Origin: Chitinophaga vietnamensis
GTDB taxonomy: Bacteria; Bacteroidota; Bacteroidia; Chitinophagales; Chitinophagaceae
Direction of reading: 5' to 3'
DNA length: 64,000 bases
Assembly (NCBI RefSeq): GCF_902167635.1
Contig: NZ_CABHMS010000001.1
Span: 868,001 to 932,000 of the forward strand
Part shown: positions 52,027 to 60,309 of the stretch, in pieces
Numbering within the stretch: the first letter of the stretch is position 1
Layout of the letters: each line of letters starts with the position of its first letter
Notes under the pieces: generated by a model
The model's input: only the letters and a program-made list of their open reading frames with translations
Databases searched by the model: none
What the model was told of the DNA's origin: nothing
Made by a program: the position numbers and the translations under genes

Positions 52027-53097
52027 TTGACCAGAAAGTTTCAGTCAAGCCAAGGGAATATCAGACGGATGCTCATCATCACCTTCAGTGCATGGCTGGT
52101 GATATATGGAGGACTTTTGTGGTACTGGTTCGGTTTCCCTTTCTGGCAGTCTTTTACCGACAGCTCGGTGCACATATTGTTACTGGCCGCTTCCGGCATT
52201 ATCGTAAGTACGAACCTCGCCTATTACCGGCCTGGTGGCGATACCGCCAAAATGGTGTACGTAAGCTGTGTGAGCACTGCCATGACTTTCCTCTGGGCCG
52301 CCGCCACCCGATGGATACTGGTAAAGACCTTTGAAGGCGATGCAGAATATATAACCTGGCTCAACAAAGCCCTCCCGGTACATTGCATCGTAGGATGGTT
52401 GCTCATTGCCGGTATGGGATTCCGCAGCATTGTGTGGTACGACTCCGTAGAACAACAGGAAGATCAGCAAAGAAAAGAAGCTACGGAAAAGATAGTGCGG
52501 GAAGCAGAACTGTATAAGCTCCATCAACAGCTGCAGCCGCACTTTTTGTTCAACAGCCTCAATTCTATCAATGCGCTGATCATGCTGCGCCCACAACAGG
52601 CCCGTGAAATGGTGCTTAAACTGTCGGACTTCCTCCGTGGATCGCTCAAAAGAGAGAATGATCAATGGATCTCGCTCACCGAGGAACTACAATATCTTGG
52701 GCTCTATCTCGAAATAGAAAAAGTGCGCTTTGGTCATCGTTTATCCACTACCGTTATACATGACGAAGCCTCCGAAAAAATGTATATGCCACCCATGTTA
52801 CTGCAACCTGTGGTGGAGAATGCCATCAAATTCGGACTGTACGATACTATCGGCGAAATCGCCATCAACATAAAAGCGTGGGCAGTGGAAAATATGCTGT
52901 ACCTTGAAGTCACGAACCCTTTTGATGCCGAGTTACAACAACCCAACAGAGGAACAGGCTTTGGCCTCACCTCCATACGGCGCAGGCTTTACCTGCTCTT
53001 CGCCCGCCAGGATCTGCTGGAAACCAGCGCCAACGGAAATATTTTTACTACATTGATTAAAGTACCACAAACGCATGATAAAAGCAGTAATAATTGA
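52027..53097 (+). CDS. LytS-type sensor histidine kinase, membrane-bound
   Basis: The kinase has four membrane helices (to about residue 140) and the His_kinase block LQPHFLFNSLNSINALI with the phospho-acceptor His, then PVVENAIKFGL and GTGFGLTSIRRRL of the ATPase part. The start is uncertain: TTG at 52027 (356 residues) puts the basic stretch RKFQSSQGNIRR before the first helix, as the positive-inside rule expects, while ATG at 52069 would begin within the helix, so I prefer the TTG. There is no extracellular domain of any size, so it may sense through the membrane or through the LiaF-like partner. Overlaps the next gene by 23 bases. Confidence 0.9.
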   Translation: MTRKFQSSQGNIRRMLIITFSAWLVIYGGLLWYWFGFPFWQSFTDSSVHILLLAASGIIVSTNLAYYRPGGDTAKMVYVSCVSTAMTFLWAAATRWILVKTFEGDAEYITWLNKALPVHCIVGWLLIAGMGFRSIVWYDSVEQQEDQQRKEATEKIVREAELYKLHQQLQPHFLFNSLNSINALIMLRPQQAREMVLKLSDFLRGSLKRENDQWISLTEELQYLGLYLEIEKVRFGHRLSTTVIHDEASEKMYMPPMLLQPVVENAIKFGLYDTIGEIAINIKAWAVENMLYLEVTNPFDAELQQPNRGTGFGLTSIRRRLYLLFARQDLLETSANGNIFTTLIKVPQTHDKSSNN

Positions 53098-53827
53098 TGA
53101 TGAGCCACTGGCTCGCGAAGTGGTGAAAGAATACCTGATGAACTTCCCGCAGGTACAGGTATTACAGGAATGTAATGACGGCTTTGAAGGATTGAAAGCC
53201 ATCCAGCAGCATCAGCCGGATATCATTTTTCTCGACGTACAAATGCCCAAGATCACCGGCTTTGAAATGCTGGAACTGGTAGAAACCCTGCCAGCCGTGA
53301 TCTTTACCACTGCCTTTGAGGAACATGCGATCCGCGCCTTTGAGGTAAATGCGGTGGACTACCTGCTGAAACCCTTCTCCCGTGACCGTTTCGACAAGGC
53401 CCTGCAAAAGTGGCTCGACAAACAGGTGAGTGTGCCCGCTCCTGTGCCGGCGCCGGAAACCGCCGCCCTGCTTGAAACTGCCGCATCATCGCCGGTGCAA
53501 AGCAATCGGGTGGTGATCAAGATCAATGGTAAGATCAAGATCATCCCTGTACAGGATATCCATTACCTGGAAGCGGCGGATGATTATGTGAAGATATTTA
53601 CGCAGGAAGGCAGTTTTCTGAAGAACAAGACCATGTCGTTCTTCGAGCAAACGCTGGACCCGCAACAGTTTACAAGGGTGCACCGTTCTTATATGCTGAA
53701 TGTAAACCAGGTAACGCGTATTGATCCTTATGAGAAAGAAAACCACCTTGCCATCTTGCGCAGCGGCGCCAGGGTGCTGGTGAGCAAAACCGGCTATCCC
53801 AGGCTGAAAGCGGCTTTGGGCTTATAA
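53075..53827 (+). CDS. LytTR-family response regulator
   Basis: A 250-residue regulator: receiver domain with D8/D9, phospho-acceptor Asp54 (FLDVQMP), Thr in TTAFEEH, Lys in LLKPFSRD; a Pro/Ala-rich linker; and the LytTR DNA-binding domain (residues 150-250, IHYLEAADDYVKIF, FTRVHRSYMLNVNQV). It pairs with the overlapping kinase. Its 3' end overlaps the convergent thioesterase gene by six bases. Confidence 0.93.
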   Translation: MIKAVIIDDEPLAREVVKEYLMNFPQVQVLQECNDGFEGLKAIQQHQPDIIFLDVQMPKITGFEMLELVETLPAVIFTTAFEEHAIRAFEVNAVDYLLKPFSRDRFDKALQKWLDKQVSVPAPVPAPETAALLETAASSPVQSNRVVIKINGKIKIIPVQDIHYLEAADDYVKIFTQEGSFLKNKTMSFFEQTLDPQQFTRVHRSYMLNVNQVTRIDPYEKENHLAILRSGARVLVSKTGYPRLKAALGL

Positions 53828-54211
53828 TGAGGCAAACAGTTTTTCCAGTTTCTCCTTCTTTAATATCTTCTGCGATTGCGTGCCGGTGGCGATTACCCGG
53901 TTACCTACGCGCGCTTCGTAGCTGCAAATAATCTCATGTTGGCGGATGGCAGTGATGGTAGCGGTAAAACGCACCTCGCTGCCAATCGCGGCAGGGGAGC
54001 GGTGTTCCACCGTTAGCGACGTCCCGATACCTTCTTCCCCTTCTTCTTTCATATCCAATACAAATAACCTGCAACACCATTCTGCATCTCTCGCCAACGC
54101 GAAAGTAGCATATACAGGATGTACATTGCCGGCATCGAAAGTGGCGCAGTCCTCTTGGCGGACAGTACGTGTGAAGTGTTGCTGGTGGCCGGGTTGGAAG
54201 AGATGGCGCAT
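53822..54211 (-). CDS. Thioesterase-family hotdog protein (FlK-like)
   Basis: A 129-residue single-hotdog protein. HPVYATFALARDAEWCCRL forms the central helix and GTSLTVEHRSPAAIGSEVRFTATIT the long strand with a Thr/Glu/His-type set like that of fluoroacetyl-CoA thioesterase (FlK) relatives. It probably hydrolyses a small acyl-CoA; the natural substrate is unknown. Confidence 0.8.
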   Translation of the reverse strand: MRHLFQPGHQQHFTRTVRQEDCATFDAGNVHPVYATFALARDAEWCCRLFVLDMKEEGEEGIGTSLTVEHRSPAAIGSEVRFTATITAIRQHEIICSYEARVGNRVIATGTQSQKILKKEKLEKLFASL

Positions 54212-54297
54212 GATGTGTTTTTACTGTTTATAAACAATTAAATTAAGGAAATTAGTAGAGATATAGCTGCCCGTTTTTTAGTAAATTGCAACTATTA

Positions 54298-54492
54298 ATG
54301 CCTTTTCACATGATTGATCAGGGAAACACTTATCTACCCGATTTTGATAAAGCTGAGCTGGACTTGTTAAAGAATGCGTTAAAGCGTTCCTATGAAGAGC
54401 GCTTTCTTGTGATGACCCGCTTGATGAAGGCTGGTCGCATGTTTAAAAGTGCAAAGATTACGCACAAAGCATTACCTACCCATAAGAAATAG
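54298..54492 (+). CDS. Small basic protein paired with a nucleotidyltransferase gene
   Basis: The 64-residue protein (from the ATG at 54298; a TTG at 54286 is also in frame) is helical with basic residues toward the end (KSAKITHKALPTHKK). No family is recognised. Its stop is two bases before the nucleotidyltransferase start, so the two are clearly co-translated. Such a pair resembles small-partner/nucleotidyltransferase toxin-antitoxin modules. Confidence 0.6.
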   Translation: MPFHMIDQGNTYLPDFDKAELDLLKNALKRSYEERFLVMTRLMKAGRMFKSAKITHKALPTHKK

Positions 54493-54494
54493 TT

Positions 54495-54983
54495 ATGGAT
54501 ATATTTGACGAGGAATTACTGCGCTTCTGGCGTGTATTGAACGAGCATCAGGTAAGATATATCATGGTGGGAGGCGTAGCCACCAATTTGCATGGGTATC
54601 AACGACTGACAGAAGATATTGACCTGTGGCTTGATGATACATTGGAGAACAGGAAAAAACTACGCAGTGCACTTGCTGATTACGGCATGGGAGATTTTGA
54701 TGCCATTGAGCGCATGCAATTTGTTCCCGGCTGGACAACTTTTCAGCTTAATAACGGTGCTCCTCTGGACATTATGACCTCGATAAAAGGAATGGAAGAG
54801 CATTCTTTTGAAGAATGTCTGGAATATGCGTCTATTGCTGAAATATATGGTGTTAAAATACCTTTTCTTCATATCAATCATCTTATCACAGCTAAAAAGG
54901 CAAGCGACCGCCCCAAAGATAGAATAGACGTTGCCAACCTTGAAAAGATCAAGGAAATGGAAGACAACAATCCCCAGACCTAA
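54495..54983 (+). CDS. Nucleotidyltransferase-fold protein (DUF6036/AbiEii-like)
   Basis: The 162-residue protein has the polymerase-beta nucleotidyltransferase signature: MVGGVATNLHGYQRLTEDIDLWL gives the GG plus the two metal-binding acidic residues (ED-I-D), and a third acid lies in APLDIMTS. The C-terminal part has KIPFLHINHLITAKKASDRPKDRIDV, as in AbiEii-type and DUF6036 proteins. Relatives serve as toxins that modify tRNA or as antibiotic-modifying enzymes. The final Thr and stop directly abut the stop of the opposite-strand transporter gene. Confidence 0.8.
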   Translation: MDIFDEELLRFWRVLNEHQVRYIMVGGVATNLHGYQRLTEDIDLWLDDTLENRKKLRSALADYGMGDFDAIERMQFVPGWTTFQLNNGAPLDIMTSIKGMEEHSFEECLEYASIAEIYGVKIPFLHINHLITAKKASDRPKDRIDVANLEKIKEMEDNNPQT

Positions 54984-56843
54984 TCACTGCACCACCAGTA
55001 CCGGCACAGACACCCGGTGCCTTACCTGATTCGCTGTTTCACCATAAATCCAGTCTTTGATGCCACGATGCCCGTGCCCGCCCAGTACCAGGAAATCGGC
55101 ATGCTCTTCTTTTACGATGCGGGCAATCTCTCGCGCCCGGCGCCGGAAGCCCAGCACGCCTTTGGCCGAGATGTTACGGCTCTTCAGCAACGCAATGTAG
55201 GTATCCAGTTGTTCCTGGTCTTTACGCGTTTCGAGGTCGTCGGAGTCCTTGCCGAAATATTTGGCGGATGCGCTTTCTACAATGTGTATCAGTATATACT
55301 GCGTGTGTGCGTTACCGTGAGCAATGGCATTTTTAATGATCTGTTCATCTTTCTTACTGAACTCCAGCGCCATTGCAACGCGGTTATACACCGGGCGTTC
55401 CAGCTCGCCAAGACTCACCTGTGCCGCGTGGATATTGGCATTCACAGCGAGGCGGTAGCGGGTGATCAGCGGATAAACGATGGTAATGACCAGCAGCGCC
55501 ACAAAGCCGAGGCCTGCGCCTACTATGAGGGCATCTACCCAGAAATTGCTCTGGCCTGCTATATAACCAATGGCTGATGTATATACCATGCGCATGTTGA
55601 GATAAACGAGTATGGCGGTGATGATCCAGCTGATGATCTTTACAGATGGTTTGATGGCGAAGTCGCCCATCGTATGTTTATCGCTCACAAAATGTATCAG
55701 CGGGATGATAGCAAATCCGAGCTGCATGCTGAGCAGCACCTGGCTGAAAACCAGCAATGCGCCTACTTCTTTGTCGCCCGCAATAACGATCACCAGCAAT
55801 GCAGGGATGATGGCCAGCAGGCGGGTGATGAGGCGGCGCAGCCATGGATTGATACGCAGCCGCAGGTAGCCTTCCATCACGATCTGGCCAGCCAGCGTGC
55901 CGGTAACGGTGGAGCTTTGTCCGGCCGCTATCAGCGCTACGGCAAAGAGCACGGGCGCCAGTTTGGTACCCAGCAGTTTTTCCAGCAGCTCATGTGCATC
56001 CTGTATCTCGGCGATCTGTGTGCGGCCGCTGGTGAAGAATACCGCCGCTGCCAGGATGAGGATGGCGGCATTCACCAGAAATGCCAGGTTGAGCGCGATG
56101 GTACTGTCTATAAAGTTAAGTTTTAAAGCCTGGCGGATACCTTTTTCATCGCGTTTTATTTTCCTCGTTTGCACGAGGGCTGAGTGCAGGTAAAGGTTGT
56201 GTGGCATAACGGTGGCGCCGATGATACCGATAGCGATGTACAAGGCATTGTTATCAGGGAGGGTAGGGATGAAACCTTTTACTACTTCGCCCATCTGTGG
56301 TTTGGCGAGTATGAGCTCTATCATGAAGGAGACGCCAACGATGGCGACGAGGCACACGATGAAAGCTTCCATTTTACGCATGCCGAACCTTTGCAATACG
56401 AGCAGCAGAAAGGTGTCGAGTACGGTGAGGCTCACGCCCCAGATGAGCGGGAGGCCGGTGAGCAATTGTATCCCGATGGCCATACCAAGTACTTCGGCGA
56501 GGTCGGTGGCGGCAATGGCGATTTCGGCGAGCACATACAGGAGAAAGTTGACGGCCGGCGGATAGGTTTCACGGTTGGCCTGTGCGAGGTCGCGGCCGCG
56601 GACAATGCCGAGACGGGCGGCCAGACTTTGCAACAGCAGTGCCATGAGGTTGCTCATCAGCAATACCCAGATGAGCTTATAGCCATACTGACTGCCGCCG
56701 GCCAGGTCAGTGGCCCAGTTACCGGGATCCATGTAGCCTACGCTTACCAGGTAGGCAGGCCCGAAGAAGGCGAATATTTTTCTCCATTTTGATTTACTGC
56801 CAGTATCTATACTTTCGTGTACCTCGCTTAATGACGGTCCCAT
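54984..56843 (-). CDS. mntH: Nramp-type divalent metal transporter fused to a universal stress domain
   Basis: This 619-residue protein has eleven or so membrane helices in residues 25-440 with the Nramp metal motif VGYMDPGNW (DPGN) and helix 6 GATVMPHNLYLHSALVQTR (MPH). They transport Mn(II) or Fe(II) with protons. Residues about 465-619 form a cytoplasmic UspA-like domain (VAMALEFSKKDEQIIKNA, then DFLVLGGHGHRGIKDW with the nucleotide-binding GxxGxxG region). MntH in most bacteria ends near residue 420, so the Usp tail is an addition that may tie transport to nucleotide or stress state. It follows a MntR-like gene by 39 bases, evidently one unit. Confidence 0.92.
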   Translation of the reverse strand: MGPSLSEVHESIDTGSKSKWRKIFAFFGPAYLVSVGYMDPGNWATDLAGGSQYGYKLIWVLLMSNLMALLLQSLAARLGIVRGRDLAQANRETYPPAVNFLLYVLAEIAIAATDLAEVLGMAIGIQLLTGLPLIWGVSLTVLDTFLLLVLQRFGMRKMEAFIVCLVAIVGVSFMIELILAKPQMGEVVKGFIPTLPDNNALYIAIGIIGATVMPHNLYLHSALVQTRKIKRDEKGIRQALKLNFIDSTIALNLAFLVNAAILILAAAVFFTSGRTQIAEIQDAHELLEKLLGTKLAPVLFAVALIAAGQSSTVTGTLAGQIVMEGYLRLRINPWLRRLITRLLAIIPALLVIVIAGDKEVGALLVFSQVLLSMQLGFAIIPLIHFVSDKHTMGDFAIKPSVKIISWIITAILVYLNMRMVYTSAIGYIAGQSNFWVDALIVGAGLGFVALLVITIVYPLITRYRLAVNANIHAAQVSLGELERPVYNRVAMALEFSKKDEQIIKNAIAHGNAHTQYILIHIVESASAKYFGKDSDDLETRKDQEQLDTYIALLKSRNISAKGVLGFRRRAREIARIVKEEHADFLVLGGHGHRGIKDWIYGETANQVRHRVSVPVLVVQ

Positions 56844-56882
56844 AATATTTTAAATCAAAAAATCCTTAAATCCGCAAATCCT

Positions 56883-57542
56883 TTACAGTGGCCTTACCAT
56901 GATATGCTTGGCTACCTGCTCGCTCACCATGAAGGCAGGTTGGTGTTTAATTTTTATTTCGATAGAGTTATCGTATTCATAGTGTGCGACGATCTCCAGC
57001 TGTGTGCCCAGTTTCACGCCTTTGGCATTGAGGAAGGCCAGCAATGCGGTGGATTGGTCGGTGACGGCGGTGACGGTGAGCCGCTTGGCAGTGGCCTGAT
57101 CCAGGGAGGTTTGTGGGCGCGGCCTGGCGAGCTTACCCTGTGCATCCGGGATAGGATCGCCATGGGGATCGAAGAGCGGGTTGCCCAGAAATTCGCTGAG
57201 GCGGTTGGTGAGTTTCTCGCTGCGTACATGTTCCAGTTCTTCGGCCAGTTCATGCACTTCTTCCCAGCTGAAGGCCAGCTTTTCCACCAGGAAACATTCC
57301 CAGAGGCGGTGGCGGCGCACGATCTGCAGGGCGGCTTTCCGTCCTTCGGCGGAAAGGGTGATGCCTTTATATTTTTCGTAGCCGATGAGTTTTTTCTCTT
57401 TCAGCTTCTTGGCCATATCGGTTACAGAGGCGGGCTTTGTTTCCAGTTCATACGCCAAAGCGTTGGTGGTAACGGTTTCATCGCCTTCCTGCAGCTTGTA
57501 TATCGATTTGATGTAGTTCTCTTCCGCAATAGATAAATTCAT
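56883..57542 (-). CDS. mntR: DtxR/MntR-family metal-dependent repressor with FeoA domain
   Basis: A protein with 219 residues: winged helix (residues 1-65, AEENYIKSIYKLQEGDETVTTNAL), the metal-binding dimer domain (residues 66-140, HRLWECFLVEKLAFSWEEVHELAEELEH with the ligand His/Glu/Cys residues) and a C-terminal FeoA/SH3-like domain (residues 150-219). It would bind Mn(II) or Fe(II) and repress uptake genes; the next gene is an Nramp transporter, so Mn is the likely ligand. A repressor with the transporter in the same operon would be self-limiting. Short inverted words near 57543-57580 (AAATTATT-like) could be the operator. Confidence 0.9.
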   Translation of the reverse strand: MNLSIAEENYIKSIYKLQEGDETVTTNALAYELETKPASVTDMAKKLKEKKLIGYEKYKGITLSAEGRKAALQIVRRHRLWECFLVEKLAFSWEEVHELAEELEHVRSEKLTNRLSEFLGNPLFDPHGDPIPDAQGKLARPRPQTSLDQATAKRLTVTAVTDQSTALLAFLNAKGVKLGTQLEIVAHYEYDNSIEIKIKHQPAFMVSEQVAKHIMVRPL

Positions 57543-57670
57543 GTTACCTAAATAATTATTTAGACAAATCTAAATAATTAATCCGAACATTTTCCTATCC
57601 GGTATGTTTTTTGTTTTTTGTCGCGCACATATCAAAATTATATATAACTTTTGCCCAGAATTTAAAATTG

Positions 57671-58618
57671 ATGAAGCGTTATCTGTTATTACTATTGGCG
57701 ATCGGTGTTTTCGCGGCTTGTAAATCGAAGAAGAAAGGACATGGCGGCGATGAACCCATGACATTTGAAGACTTCCAGGAGTCGTTCACCGCAGGAAATC
57801 TGCCATACAAGTTGCCAGCGGATTCGCTGCAACAGAAGCTGGCGGATTCCCTCACGCTGGATACCGCCGACATTCGCCACTTCCTTACGGATACGCTCAC
57901 GCGGGGCGATTTCTCCAAAAATGAAAAGGTCCGCTTCTGGCCCTTGCAGCGCATGAATGGCAGCGCGGTGAATTACATGGTGGTGAAAGCCGCCGGCAGA
58001 TCCGCTACAGTAGGCTATCTATGCATGCTCGATAAAAAAAATAAGTTCCTGAAACGTTTTCGTGTAGCCGCCACCGGTAGTAACGATGGAACGCTCACAT
58101 CGCTCAGCATTGATACAAAAAATGTAGTGAAGCTCACCACCGAAACGCAAAGCGCTACCAATCGCGCTACCCTTCGTGAAGACTTCTTCATGGTCAATAA
58201 CGATGGCAGCATGACCCTGATTATGACCAACAGCAGCGGGCCTTCACAACCGGGCCAGCTCTTCAATCCAATCGATACATTACCGCGCAAGCACAAGTTC
58301 TCTGGCGACTATACCGCCGGCGATATGAGTCTCGTTTCCATCCGCGACGGAGAAGATGCCAAGAGCTTCCAGTTCTTCATCACCTTCTCTAAAAACAATG
58401 GCGAATGTAAGGGAGAACTCAGTGGTAAAGGCCATTACCTGGCCGGCAACAGAGGTGAGTATAAAGACAAGGAATCCTCTTGCGGTATCAGCTTCCAGTT
58501 TTCAAGCGGCCGGGTGAACATCCGTGAAATAGGCGGCTGTGGCGCTTATCGGGGTATCAAATGTTTCTTTGAAGGCGGCTTTGTAAAGAAAGCGGAGAAG
58601 AAGAAAAAGAAACAATAA
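57671..58618 (+). CDS. Putative lipoprotein of unknown function
   Basis: From the ATG at 57671 the product is 315 residues with a lipoprotein signal (LLLLLAIGVFAACKSKK, lipid Cys at about residue 16), a Lys/Gly-rich spacer, and a C-terminal beta-rich part with conserved cysteines (NNGECKGELSG, ESSCGISF, GGCGAYRGIKCFF), which suggests disulfides. The Lys-rich end (KKAEKKKKKQ) is unusual. No family is recognised. It would sit on the outer or inner membrane. Confidence 0.75.
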   Translation: MKRYLLLLLAIGVFAACKSKKKGHGGDEPMTFEDFQESFTAGNLPYKLPADSLQQKLADSLTLDTADIRHFLTDTLTRGDFSKNEKVRFWPLQRMNGSAVNYMVVKAAGRSATVGYLCMLDKKNKFLKRFRVAATGSNDGTLTSLSIDTKNVVKLTTETQSATNRATLREDFFMVNNDGSMTLIMTNSSGPSQPGQLFNPIDTLPRKHKFSGDYTAGDMSLVSIRDGEDAKSFQFFITFSKNNGECKGELSGKGHYLAGNRGEYKDKESSCGISFQFSSGRVNIREIGGCGAYRGIKCFFEGGFVKKAEKKKKKQ

Positions 58619-58634
58619 TCATTTTGGAATGTAT

Positions 58635-58731
58635 GGATTTACGGATTTTTTGATTGGATGGAAGAGATTTTAAAATCGATGAAATGCTTGCTGGTAGCCA
58701 CAAATCCGTAAATCAATAAATCCGTAAATCC
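58635..58731. repeat. AT-rich inverted repeat (GGATTTAC family)
   Basis: Arms 58635-58655 and 58711-58731 pair over 21 bases with one mismatch, built of GGATTTACGGATTT words. It separates the lipoprotein gene from the tRNA operon promoter. Confidence 0.8.
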
Positions 58732-58748
58732 CAAAATTTCAAAAATTA

Positions 58749-58779
58749 TTTGGTAGAATAAAAATAGTTTATACCTTTG
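58749..58779 (+). promoter_or_regulatory. Bacteroidota-type promoter of the tRNA-Val operon
   Basis: TTTG at 58749-58752, 19 bases, then TACCTTTG at 58772-58779. Transcription would begin near 58785, about 40 bases before the first tRNA. Confidence 0.82.
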
Positions 58780-58824
58780 CGATCCAATCGAACGAAAGGC
58801 TCGAAGGTTACGAAGAAACATAAC

Positions 58825-58899
58825 GGGAGTTTAGCTCAGCTGGTTCAGAGCATCTGCCTTACAAGCAGAGGGTCGATGGTTCGAATCCGTCAACTCCCA
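58825..58899 (+). tRNA. tRNA-Val (UAC), copy 1
   Basis: All four arms fold: acceptor GGGAGTT with AACTCCC, D arm GCTC/GAGC, anticodon stem TCTGC/GCAGA with loop CTTACAA (anticodon TAC, reading GUA valine codons), T arm GATGG/CCGTC with TTCGAAT. The 3' CCA is not encoded. First of three identical copies. Confidence 0.97.
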
Positions 58900-58926
58900 C
58901 ACTTCAAAATAATAAAGATCTTTTCA

Positions 58927-59001
58927 GGGAGTTTAGCTCAGCTGGTTCAGAGCATCTGCCTTACAAGCAGAGGGTCGATGGTTCGAATCCGTCAACTCCC
59001 A
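58927..59001 (+). tRNA. tRNA-Val (UAC), copy 2
   Basis: Identical in sequence to copy 1 over all 75 bases. The 27-base spacer before it (CACTTCAAAATAAT-type) is nearly repeated before copy 3, which indicates tandem duplication with spacer. Confidence 0.97.
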
Positions 59002-59030
59002 CACTTCAAAATAATTAAAGATCTTTTTAA

Positions 59031-59105
59031 GGGAGTTTAGCTCAGCTGGTTCAGAGCATCTGCCTTACAAGCAGAGGGTCGATGGTTCGAATCCGTCAAC
59101 TCCCA
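59031..59105 (+). tRNA. tRNA-Val (UAC), copy 3
   Basis: Identical to copies 1 and 2. A terminator follows after nine bases, so the three are probably processed from one transcript. Confidence 0.97.
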
Positions 59106-59114
59106 CAACATAAT

Positions 59115-59145
59115 AAAAGCAGCTACGATGAGTAGCTGCTTTTTT
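59115..59145 (+). terminator. Terminator of the tRNA-Val operon
   Basis: AAAAGCAGCTAC, loop GATGA, GTAGCTGCTTTTTT. Confidence 0.9.
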
Positions 59146-59167
59146 ATTTATAGCGCCTGCCGGCACA

Positions 59168-59899
59168 TTATTTATTCCCCAATTCCTCATCAATTTCCGT
59201 AATCAGCGTTTTTATTTCTTCTTTTAAAGCTACTTTCTGATCTGTCATCTCGTGCAGCAGGTTCCTTTGCCACATGATTTGAAACCGGACGGCCGGGTCA
59301 TTTAAAAGACCGGAGATCAGAGAATTGCCCTTAGGCCCCATGGGTGCTTTCGATCCGATAAAGGTGATGTACTGATTTCGTCTTTCCTGAAAAACCAGTT
59401 GATCTGAGTTGCGCCTGTTAGGTAAGGCTACGGTGTACATTTTAGTAATATGCTGCAACAATGTTTTATCTTCTATTAACCTTAGATTTCCGGAAGACTT
59501 AAAGCTTTCAAACCGGCTGCCGTCAAAAACAAAGCTTGCCATATTGACGAGATTGCCGCTGGCGCTGTCGGCAAATGCGGGGTTGAGCCTGTTCTCAACG
59601 ATCTGCGTCCAAAGCGTGTCATAGTAATCCAGCGTTTGTTGGAAATGTATGTTGCCCTTATCTATCGTAGTGGCAGTTATTTTGAGATCTTCGCTTATCC
59701 CGGTCAGGAAATCTTTTGCAAGCTTCTTTTCGTGCAGGTGCTCATTCCAGTTATGGAACCAGAGTGTAATGCTTACCGCTATTACAATGATCAGGATTTC
59801 AAAAAAGAGCTCTTCCAGTTTTTTCTTCCAAGGGGTATTTTTTCTCAGGAGTACTTTGGCTGCGTTTCCGGTGTGTTTAATAATTTTTTCCTCAGACAT
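59168..59899 (-). CDS. DUF6090-like single-pass membrane protein
   Basis: The 243-residue protein has a basic cytoplasmic N terminus, one membrane helix (FFEILIIVIAVSITLWFHNW) with the NWNE motif right after it, and a soluble, helical outer domain. The helix-NWNE pattern and the later FESFKSSGNLRLIEDKTLLQHI are typical of the DUF6090 family of Bacteroidota. The function is unknown. Confidence 0.7.
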   Translation of the reverse strand: MSEEKIIKHTGNAAKVLLRKNTPWKKKLEELFFEILIIVIAVSITLWFHNWNEHLHEKKLAKDFLTGISEDLKITATTIDKGNIHFQQTLDYYDTLWTQIVENRLNPAFADSASGNLVNMASFVFDGSRFESFKSSGNLRLIEDKTLLQHITKMYTVALPNRRNSDQLVFQERRNQYITFIGSKAPMGPKGNSLISGLLNDPAVRFQIMWQRNLLHEMTDQKVALKEEIKTLITEIDEELGNK

Positions 59900-59953
59900 A
59901 AGGTTTAATGACGTATTTGGTTTGTACTAAATATAAAGTGAATAATAATAGTT

Positions 59954-60307
59954 TTACTGATTTTCTTTTGTATTCTCCACATGAAAAATATGTAGTATCC
60001 GGTGCGCTATGGGCGTGAACATGATCGCGGTAACCGTCAGGAACATCACACCGCTGTACAGGGCATAGAGGCCTGAAAATATTTTAGCGGCGTTGGAGGT
60101 CATCGGATTTACAGGCCCCATGCCAGTGAGGATCATGGCCGCATTCAGATAGGCATCGATCCAGTTGAGACCGGCGAGGAAATGATAACCCATCGTTCCT
60201 ATCAGCATACTGAGTACAATCAGCCCAAGGGCATACCTGCCGTATTTAAGCAAACGTTTTGCAAAGCTGCGCCTGGATGGCAGCGCTTGTGATTTATGTT
60301 CTAACAT
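59954..60307 (-). CDS. Two-helix membrane protein with a pore-loop-like segment
   Basis: This 117-residue protein has two strongly hydrophobic helices with a short segment between them (WIDAYLNAAMILTGMGPVNP) that looks like the pore helix and filter of two-helix potassium channels, but with TGMGP where K channels have TVGYG. The gene precisely precedes a CPA2 antiporter in reading terms (they are separated by two bases, antiporter first), so a joint role in ion balance is plausible. Whether it conducts ions is not shown. Confidence 0.6.
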   Translation of the reverse strand: MLEHKSQALPSRRSFAKRLLKYGRYALGLIVLSMLIGTMGYHFLAGLNWIDAYLNAAMILTGMGPVNPMTSNAAKIFSGLYALYSGVMFLTVTAIMFTPIAHRILHIFHVENTKENQ

Positions 60308-60309
60308 AA

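Noticed and set aside
58777-59040. An 87-codon open frame with two repeats of a GSLAQLVQS-type peptide
   Set aside because: It runs through the tRNA-Val genes; the repeat is the tandem tRNA sequence translated.
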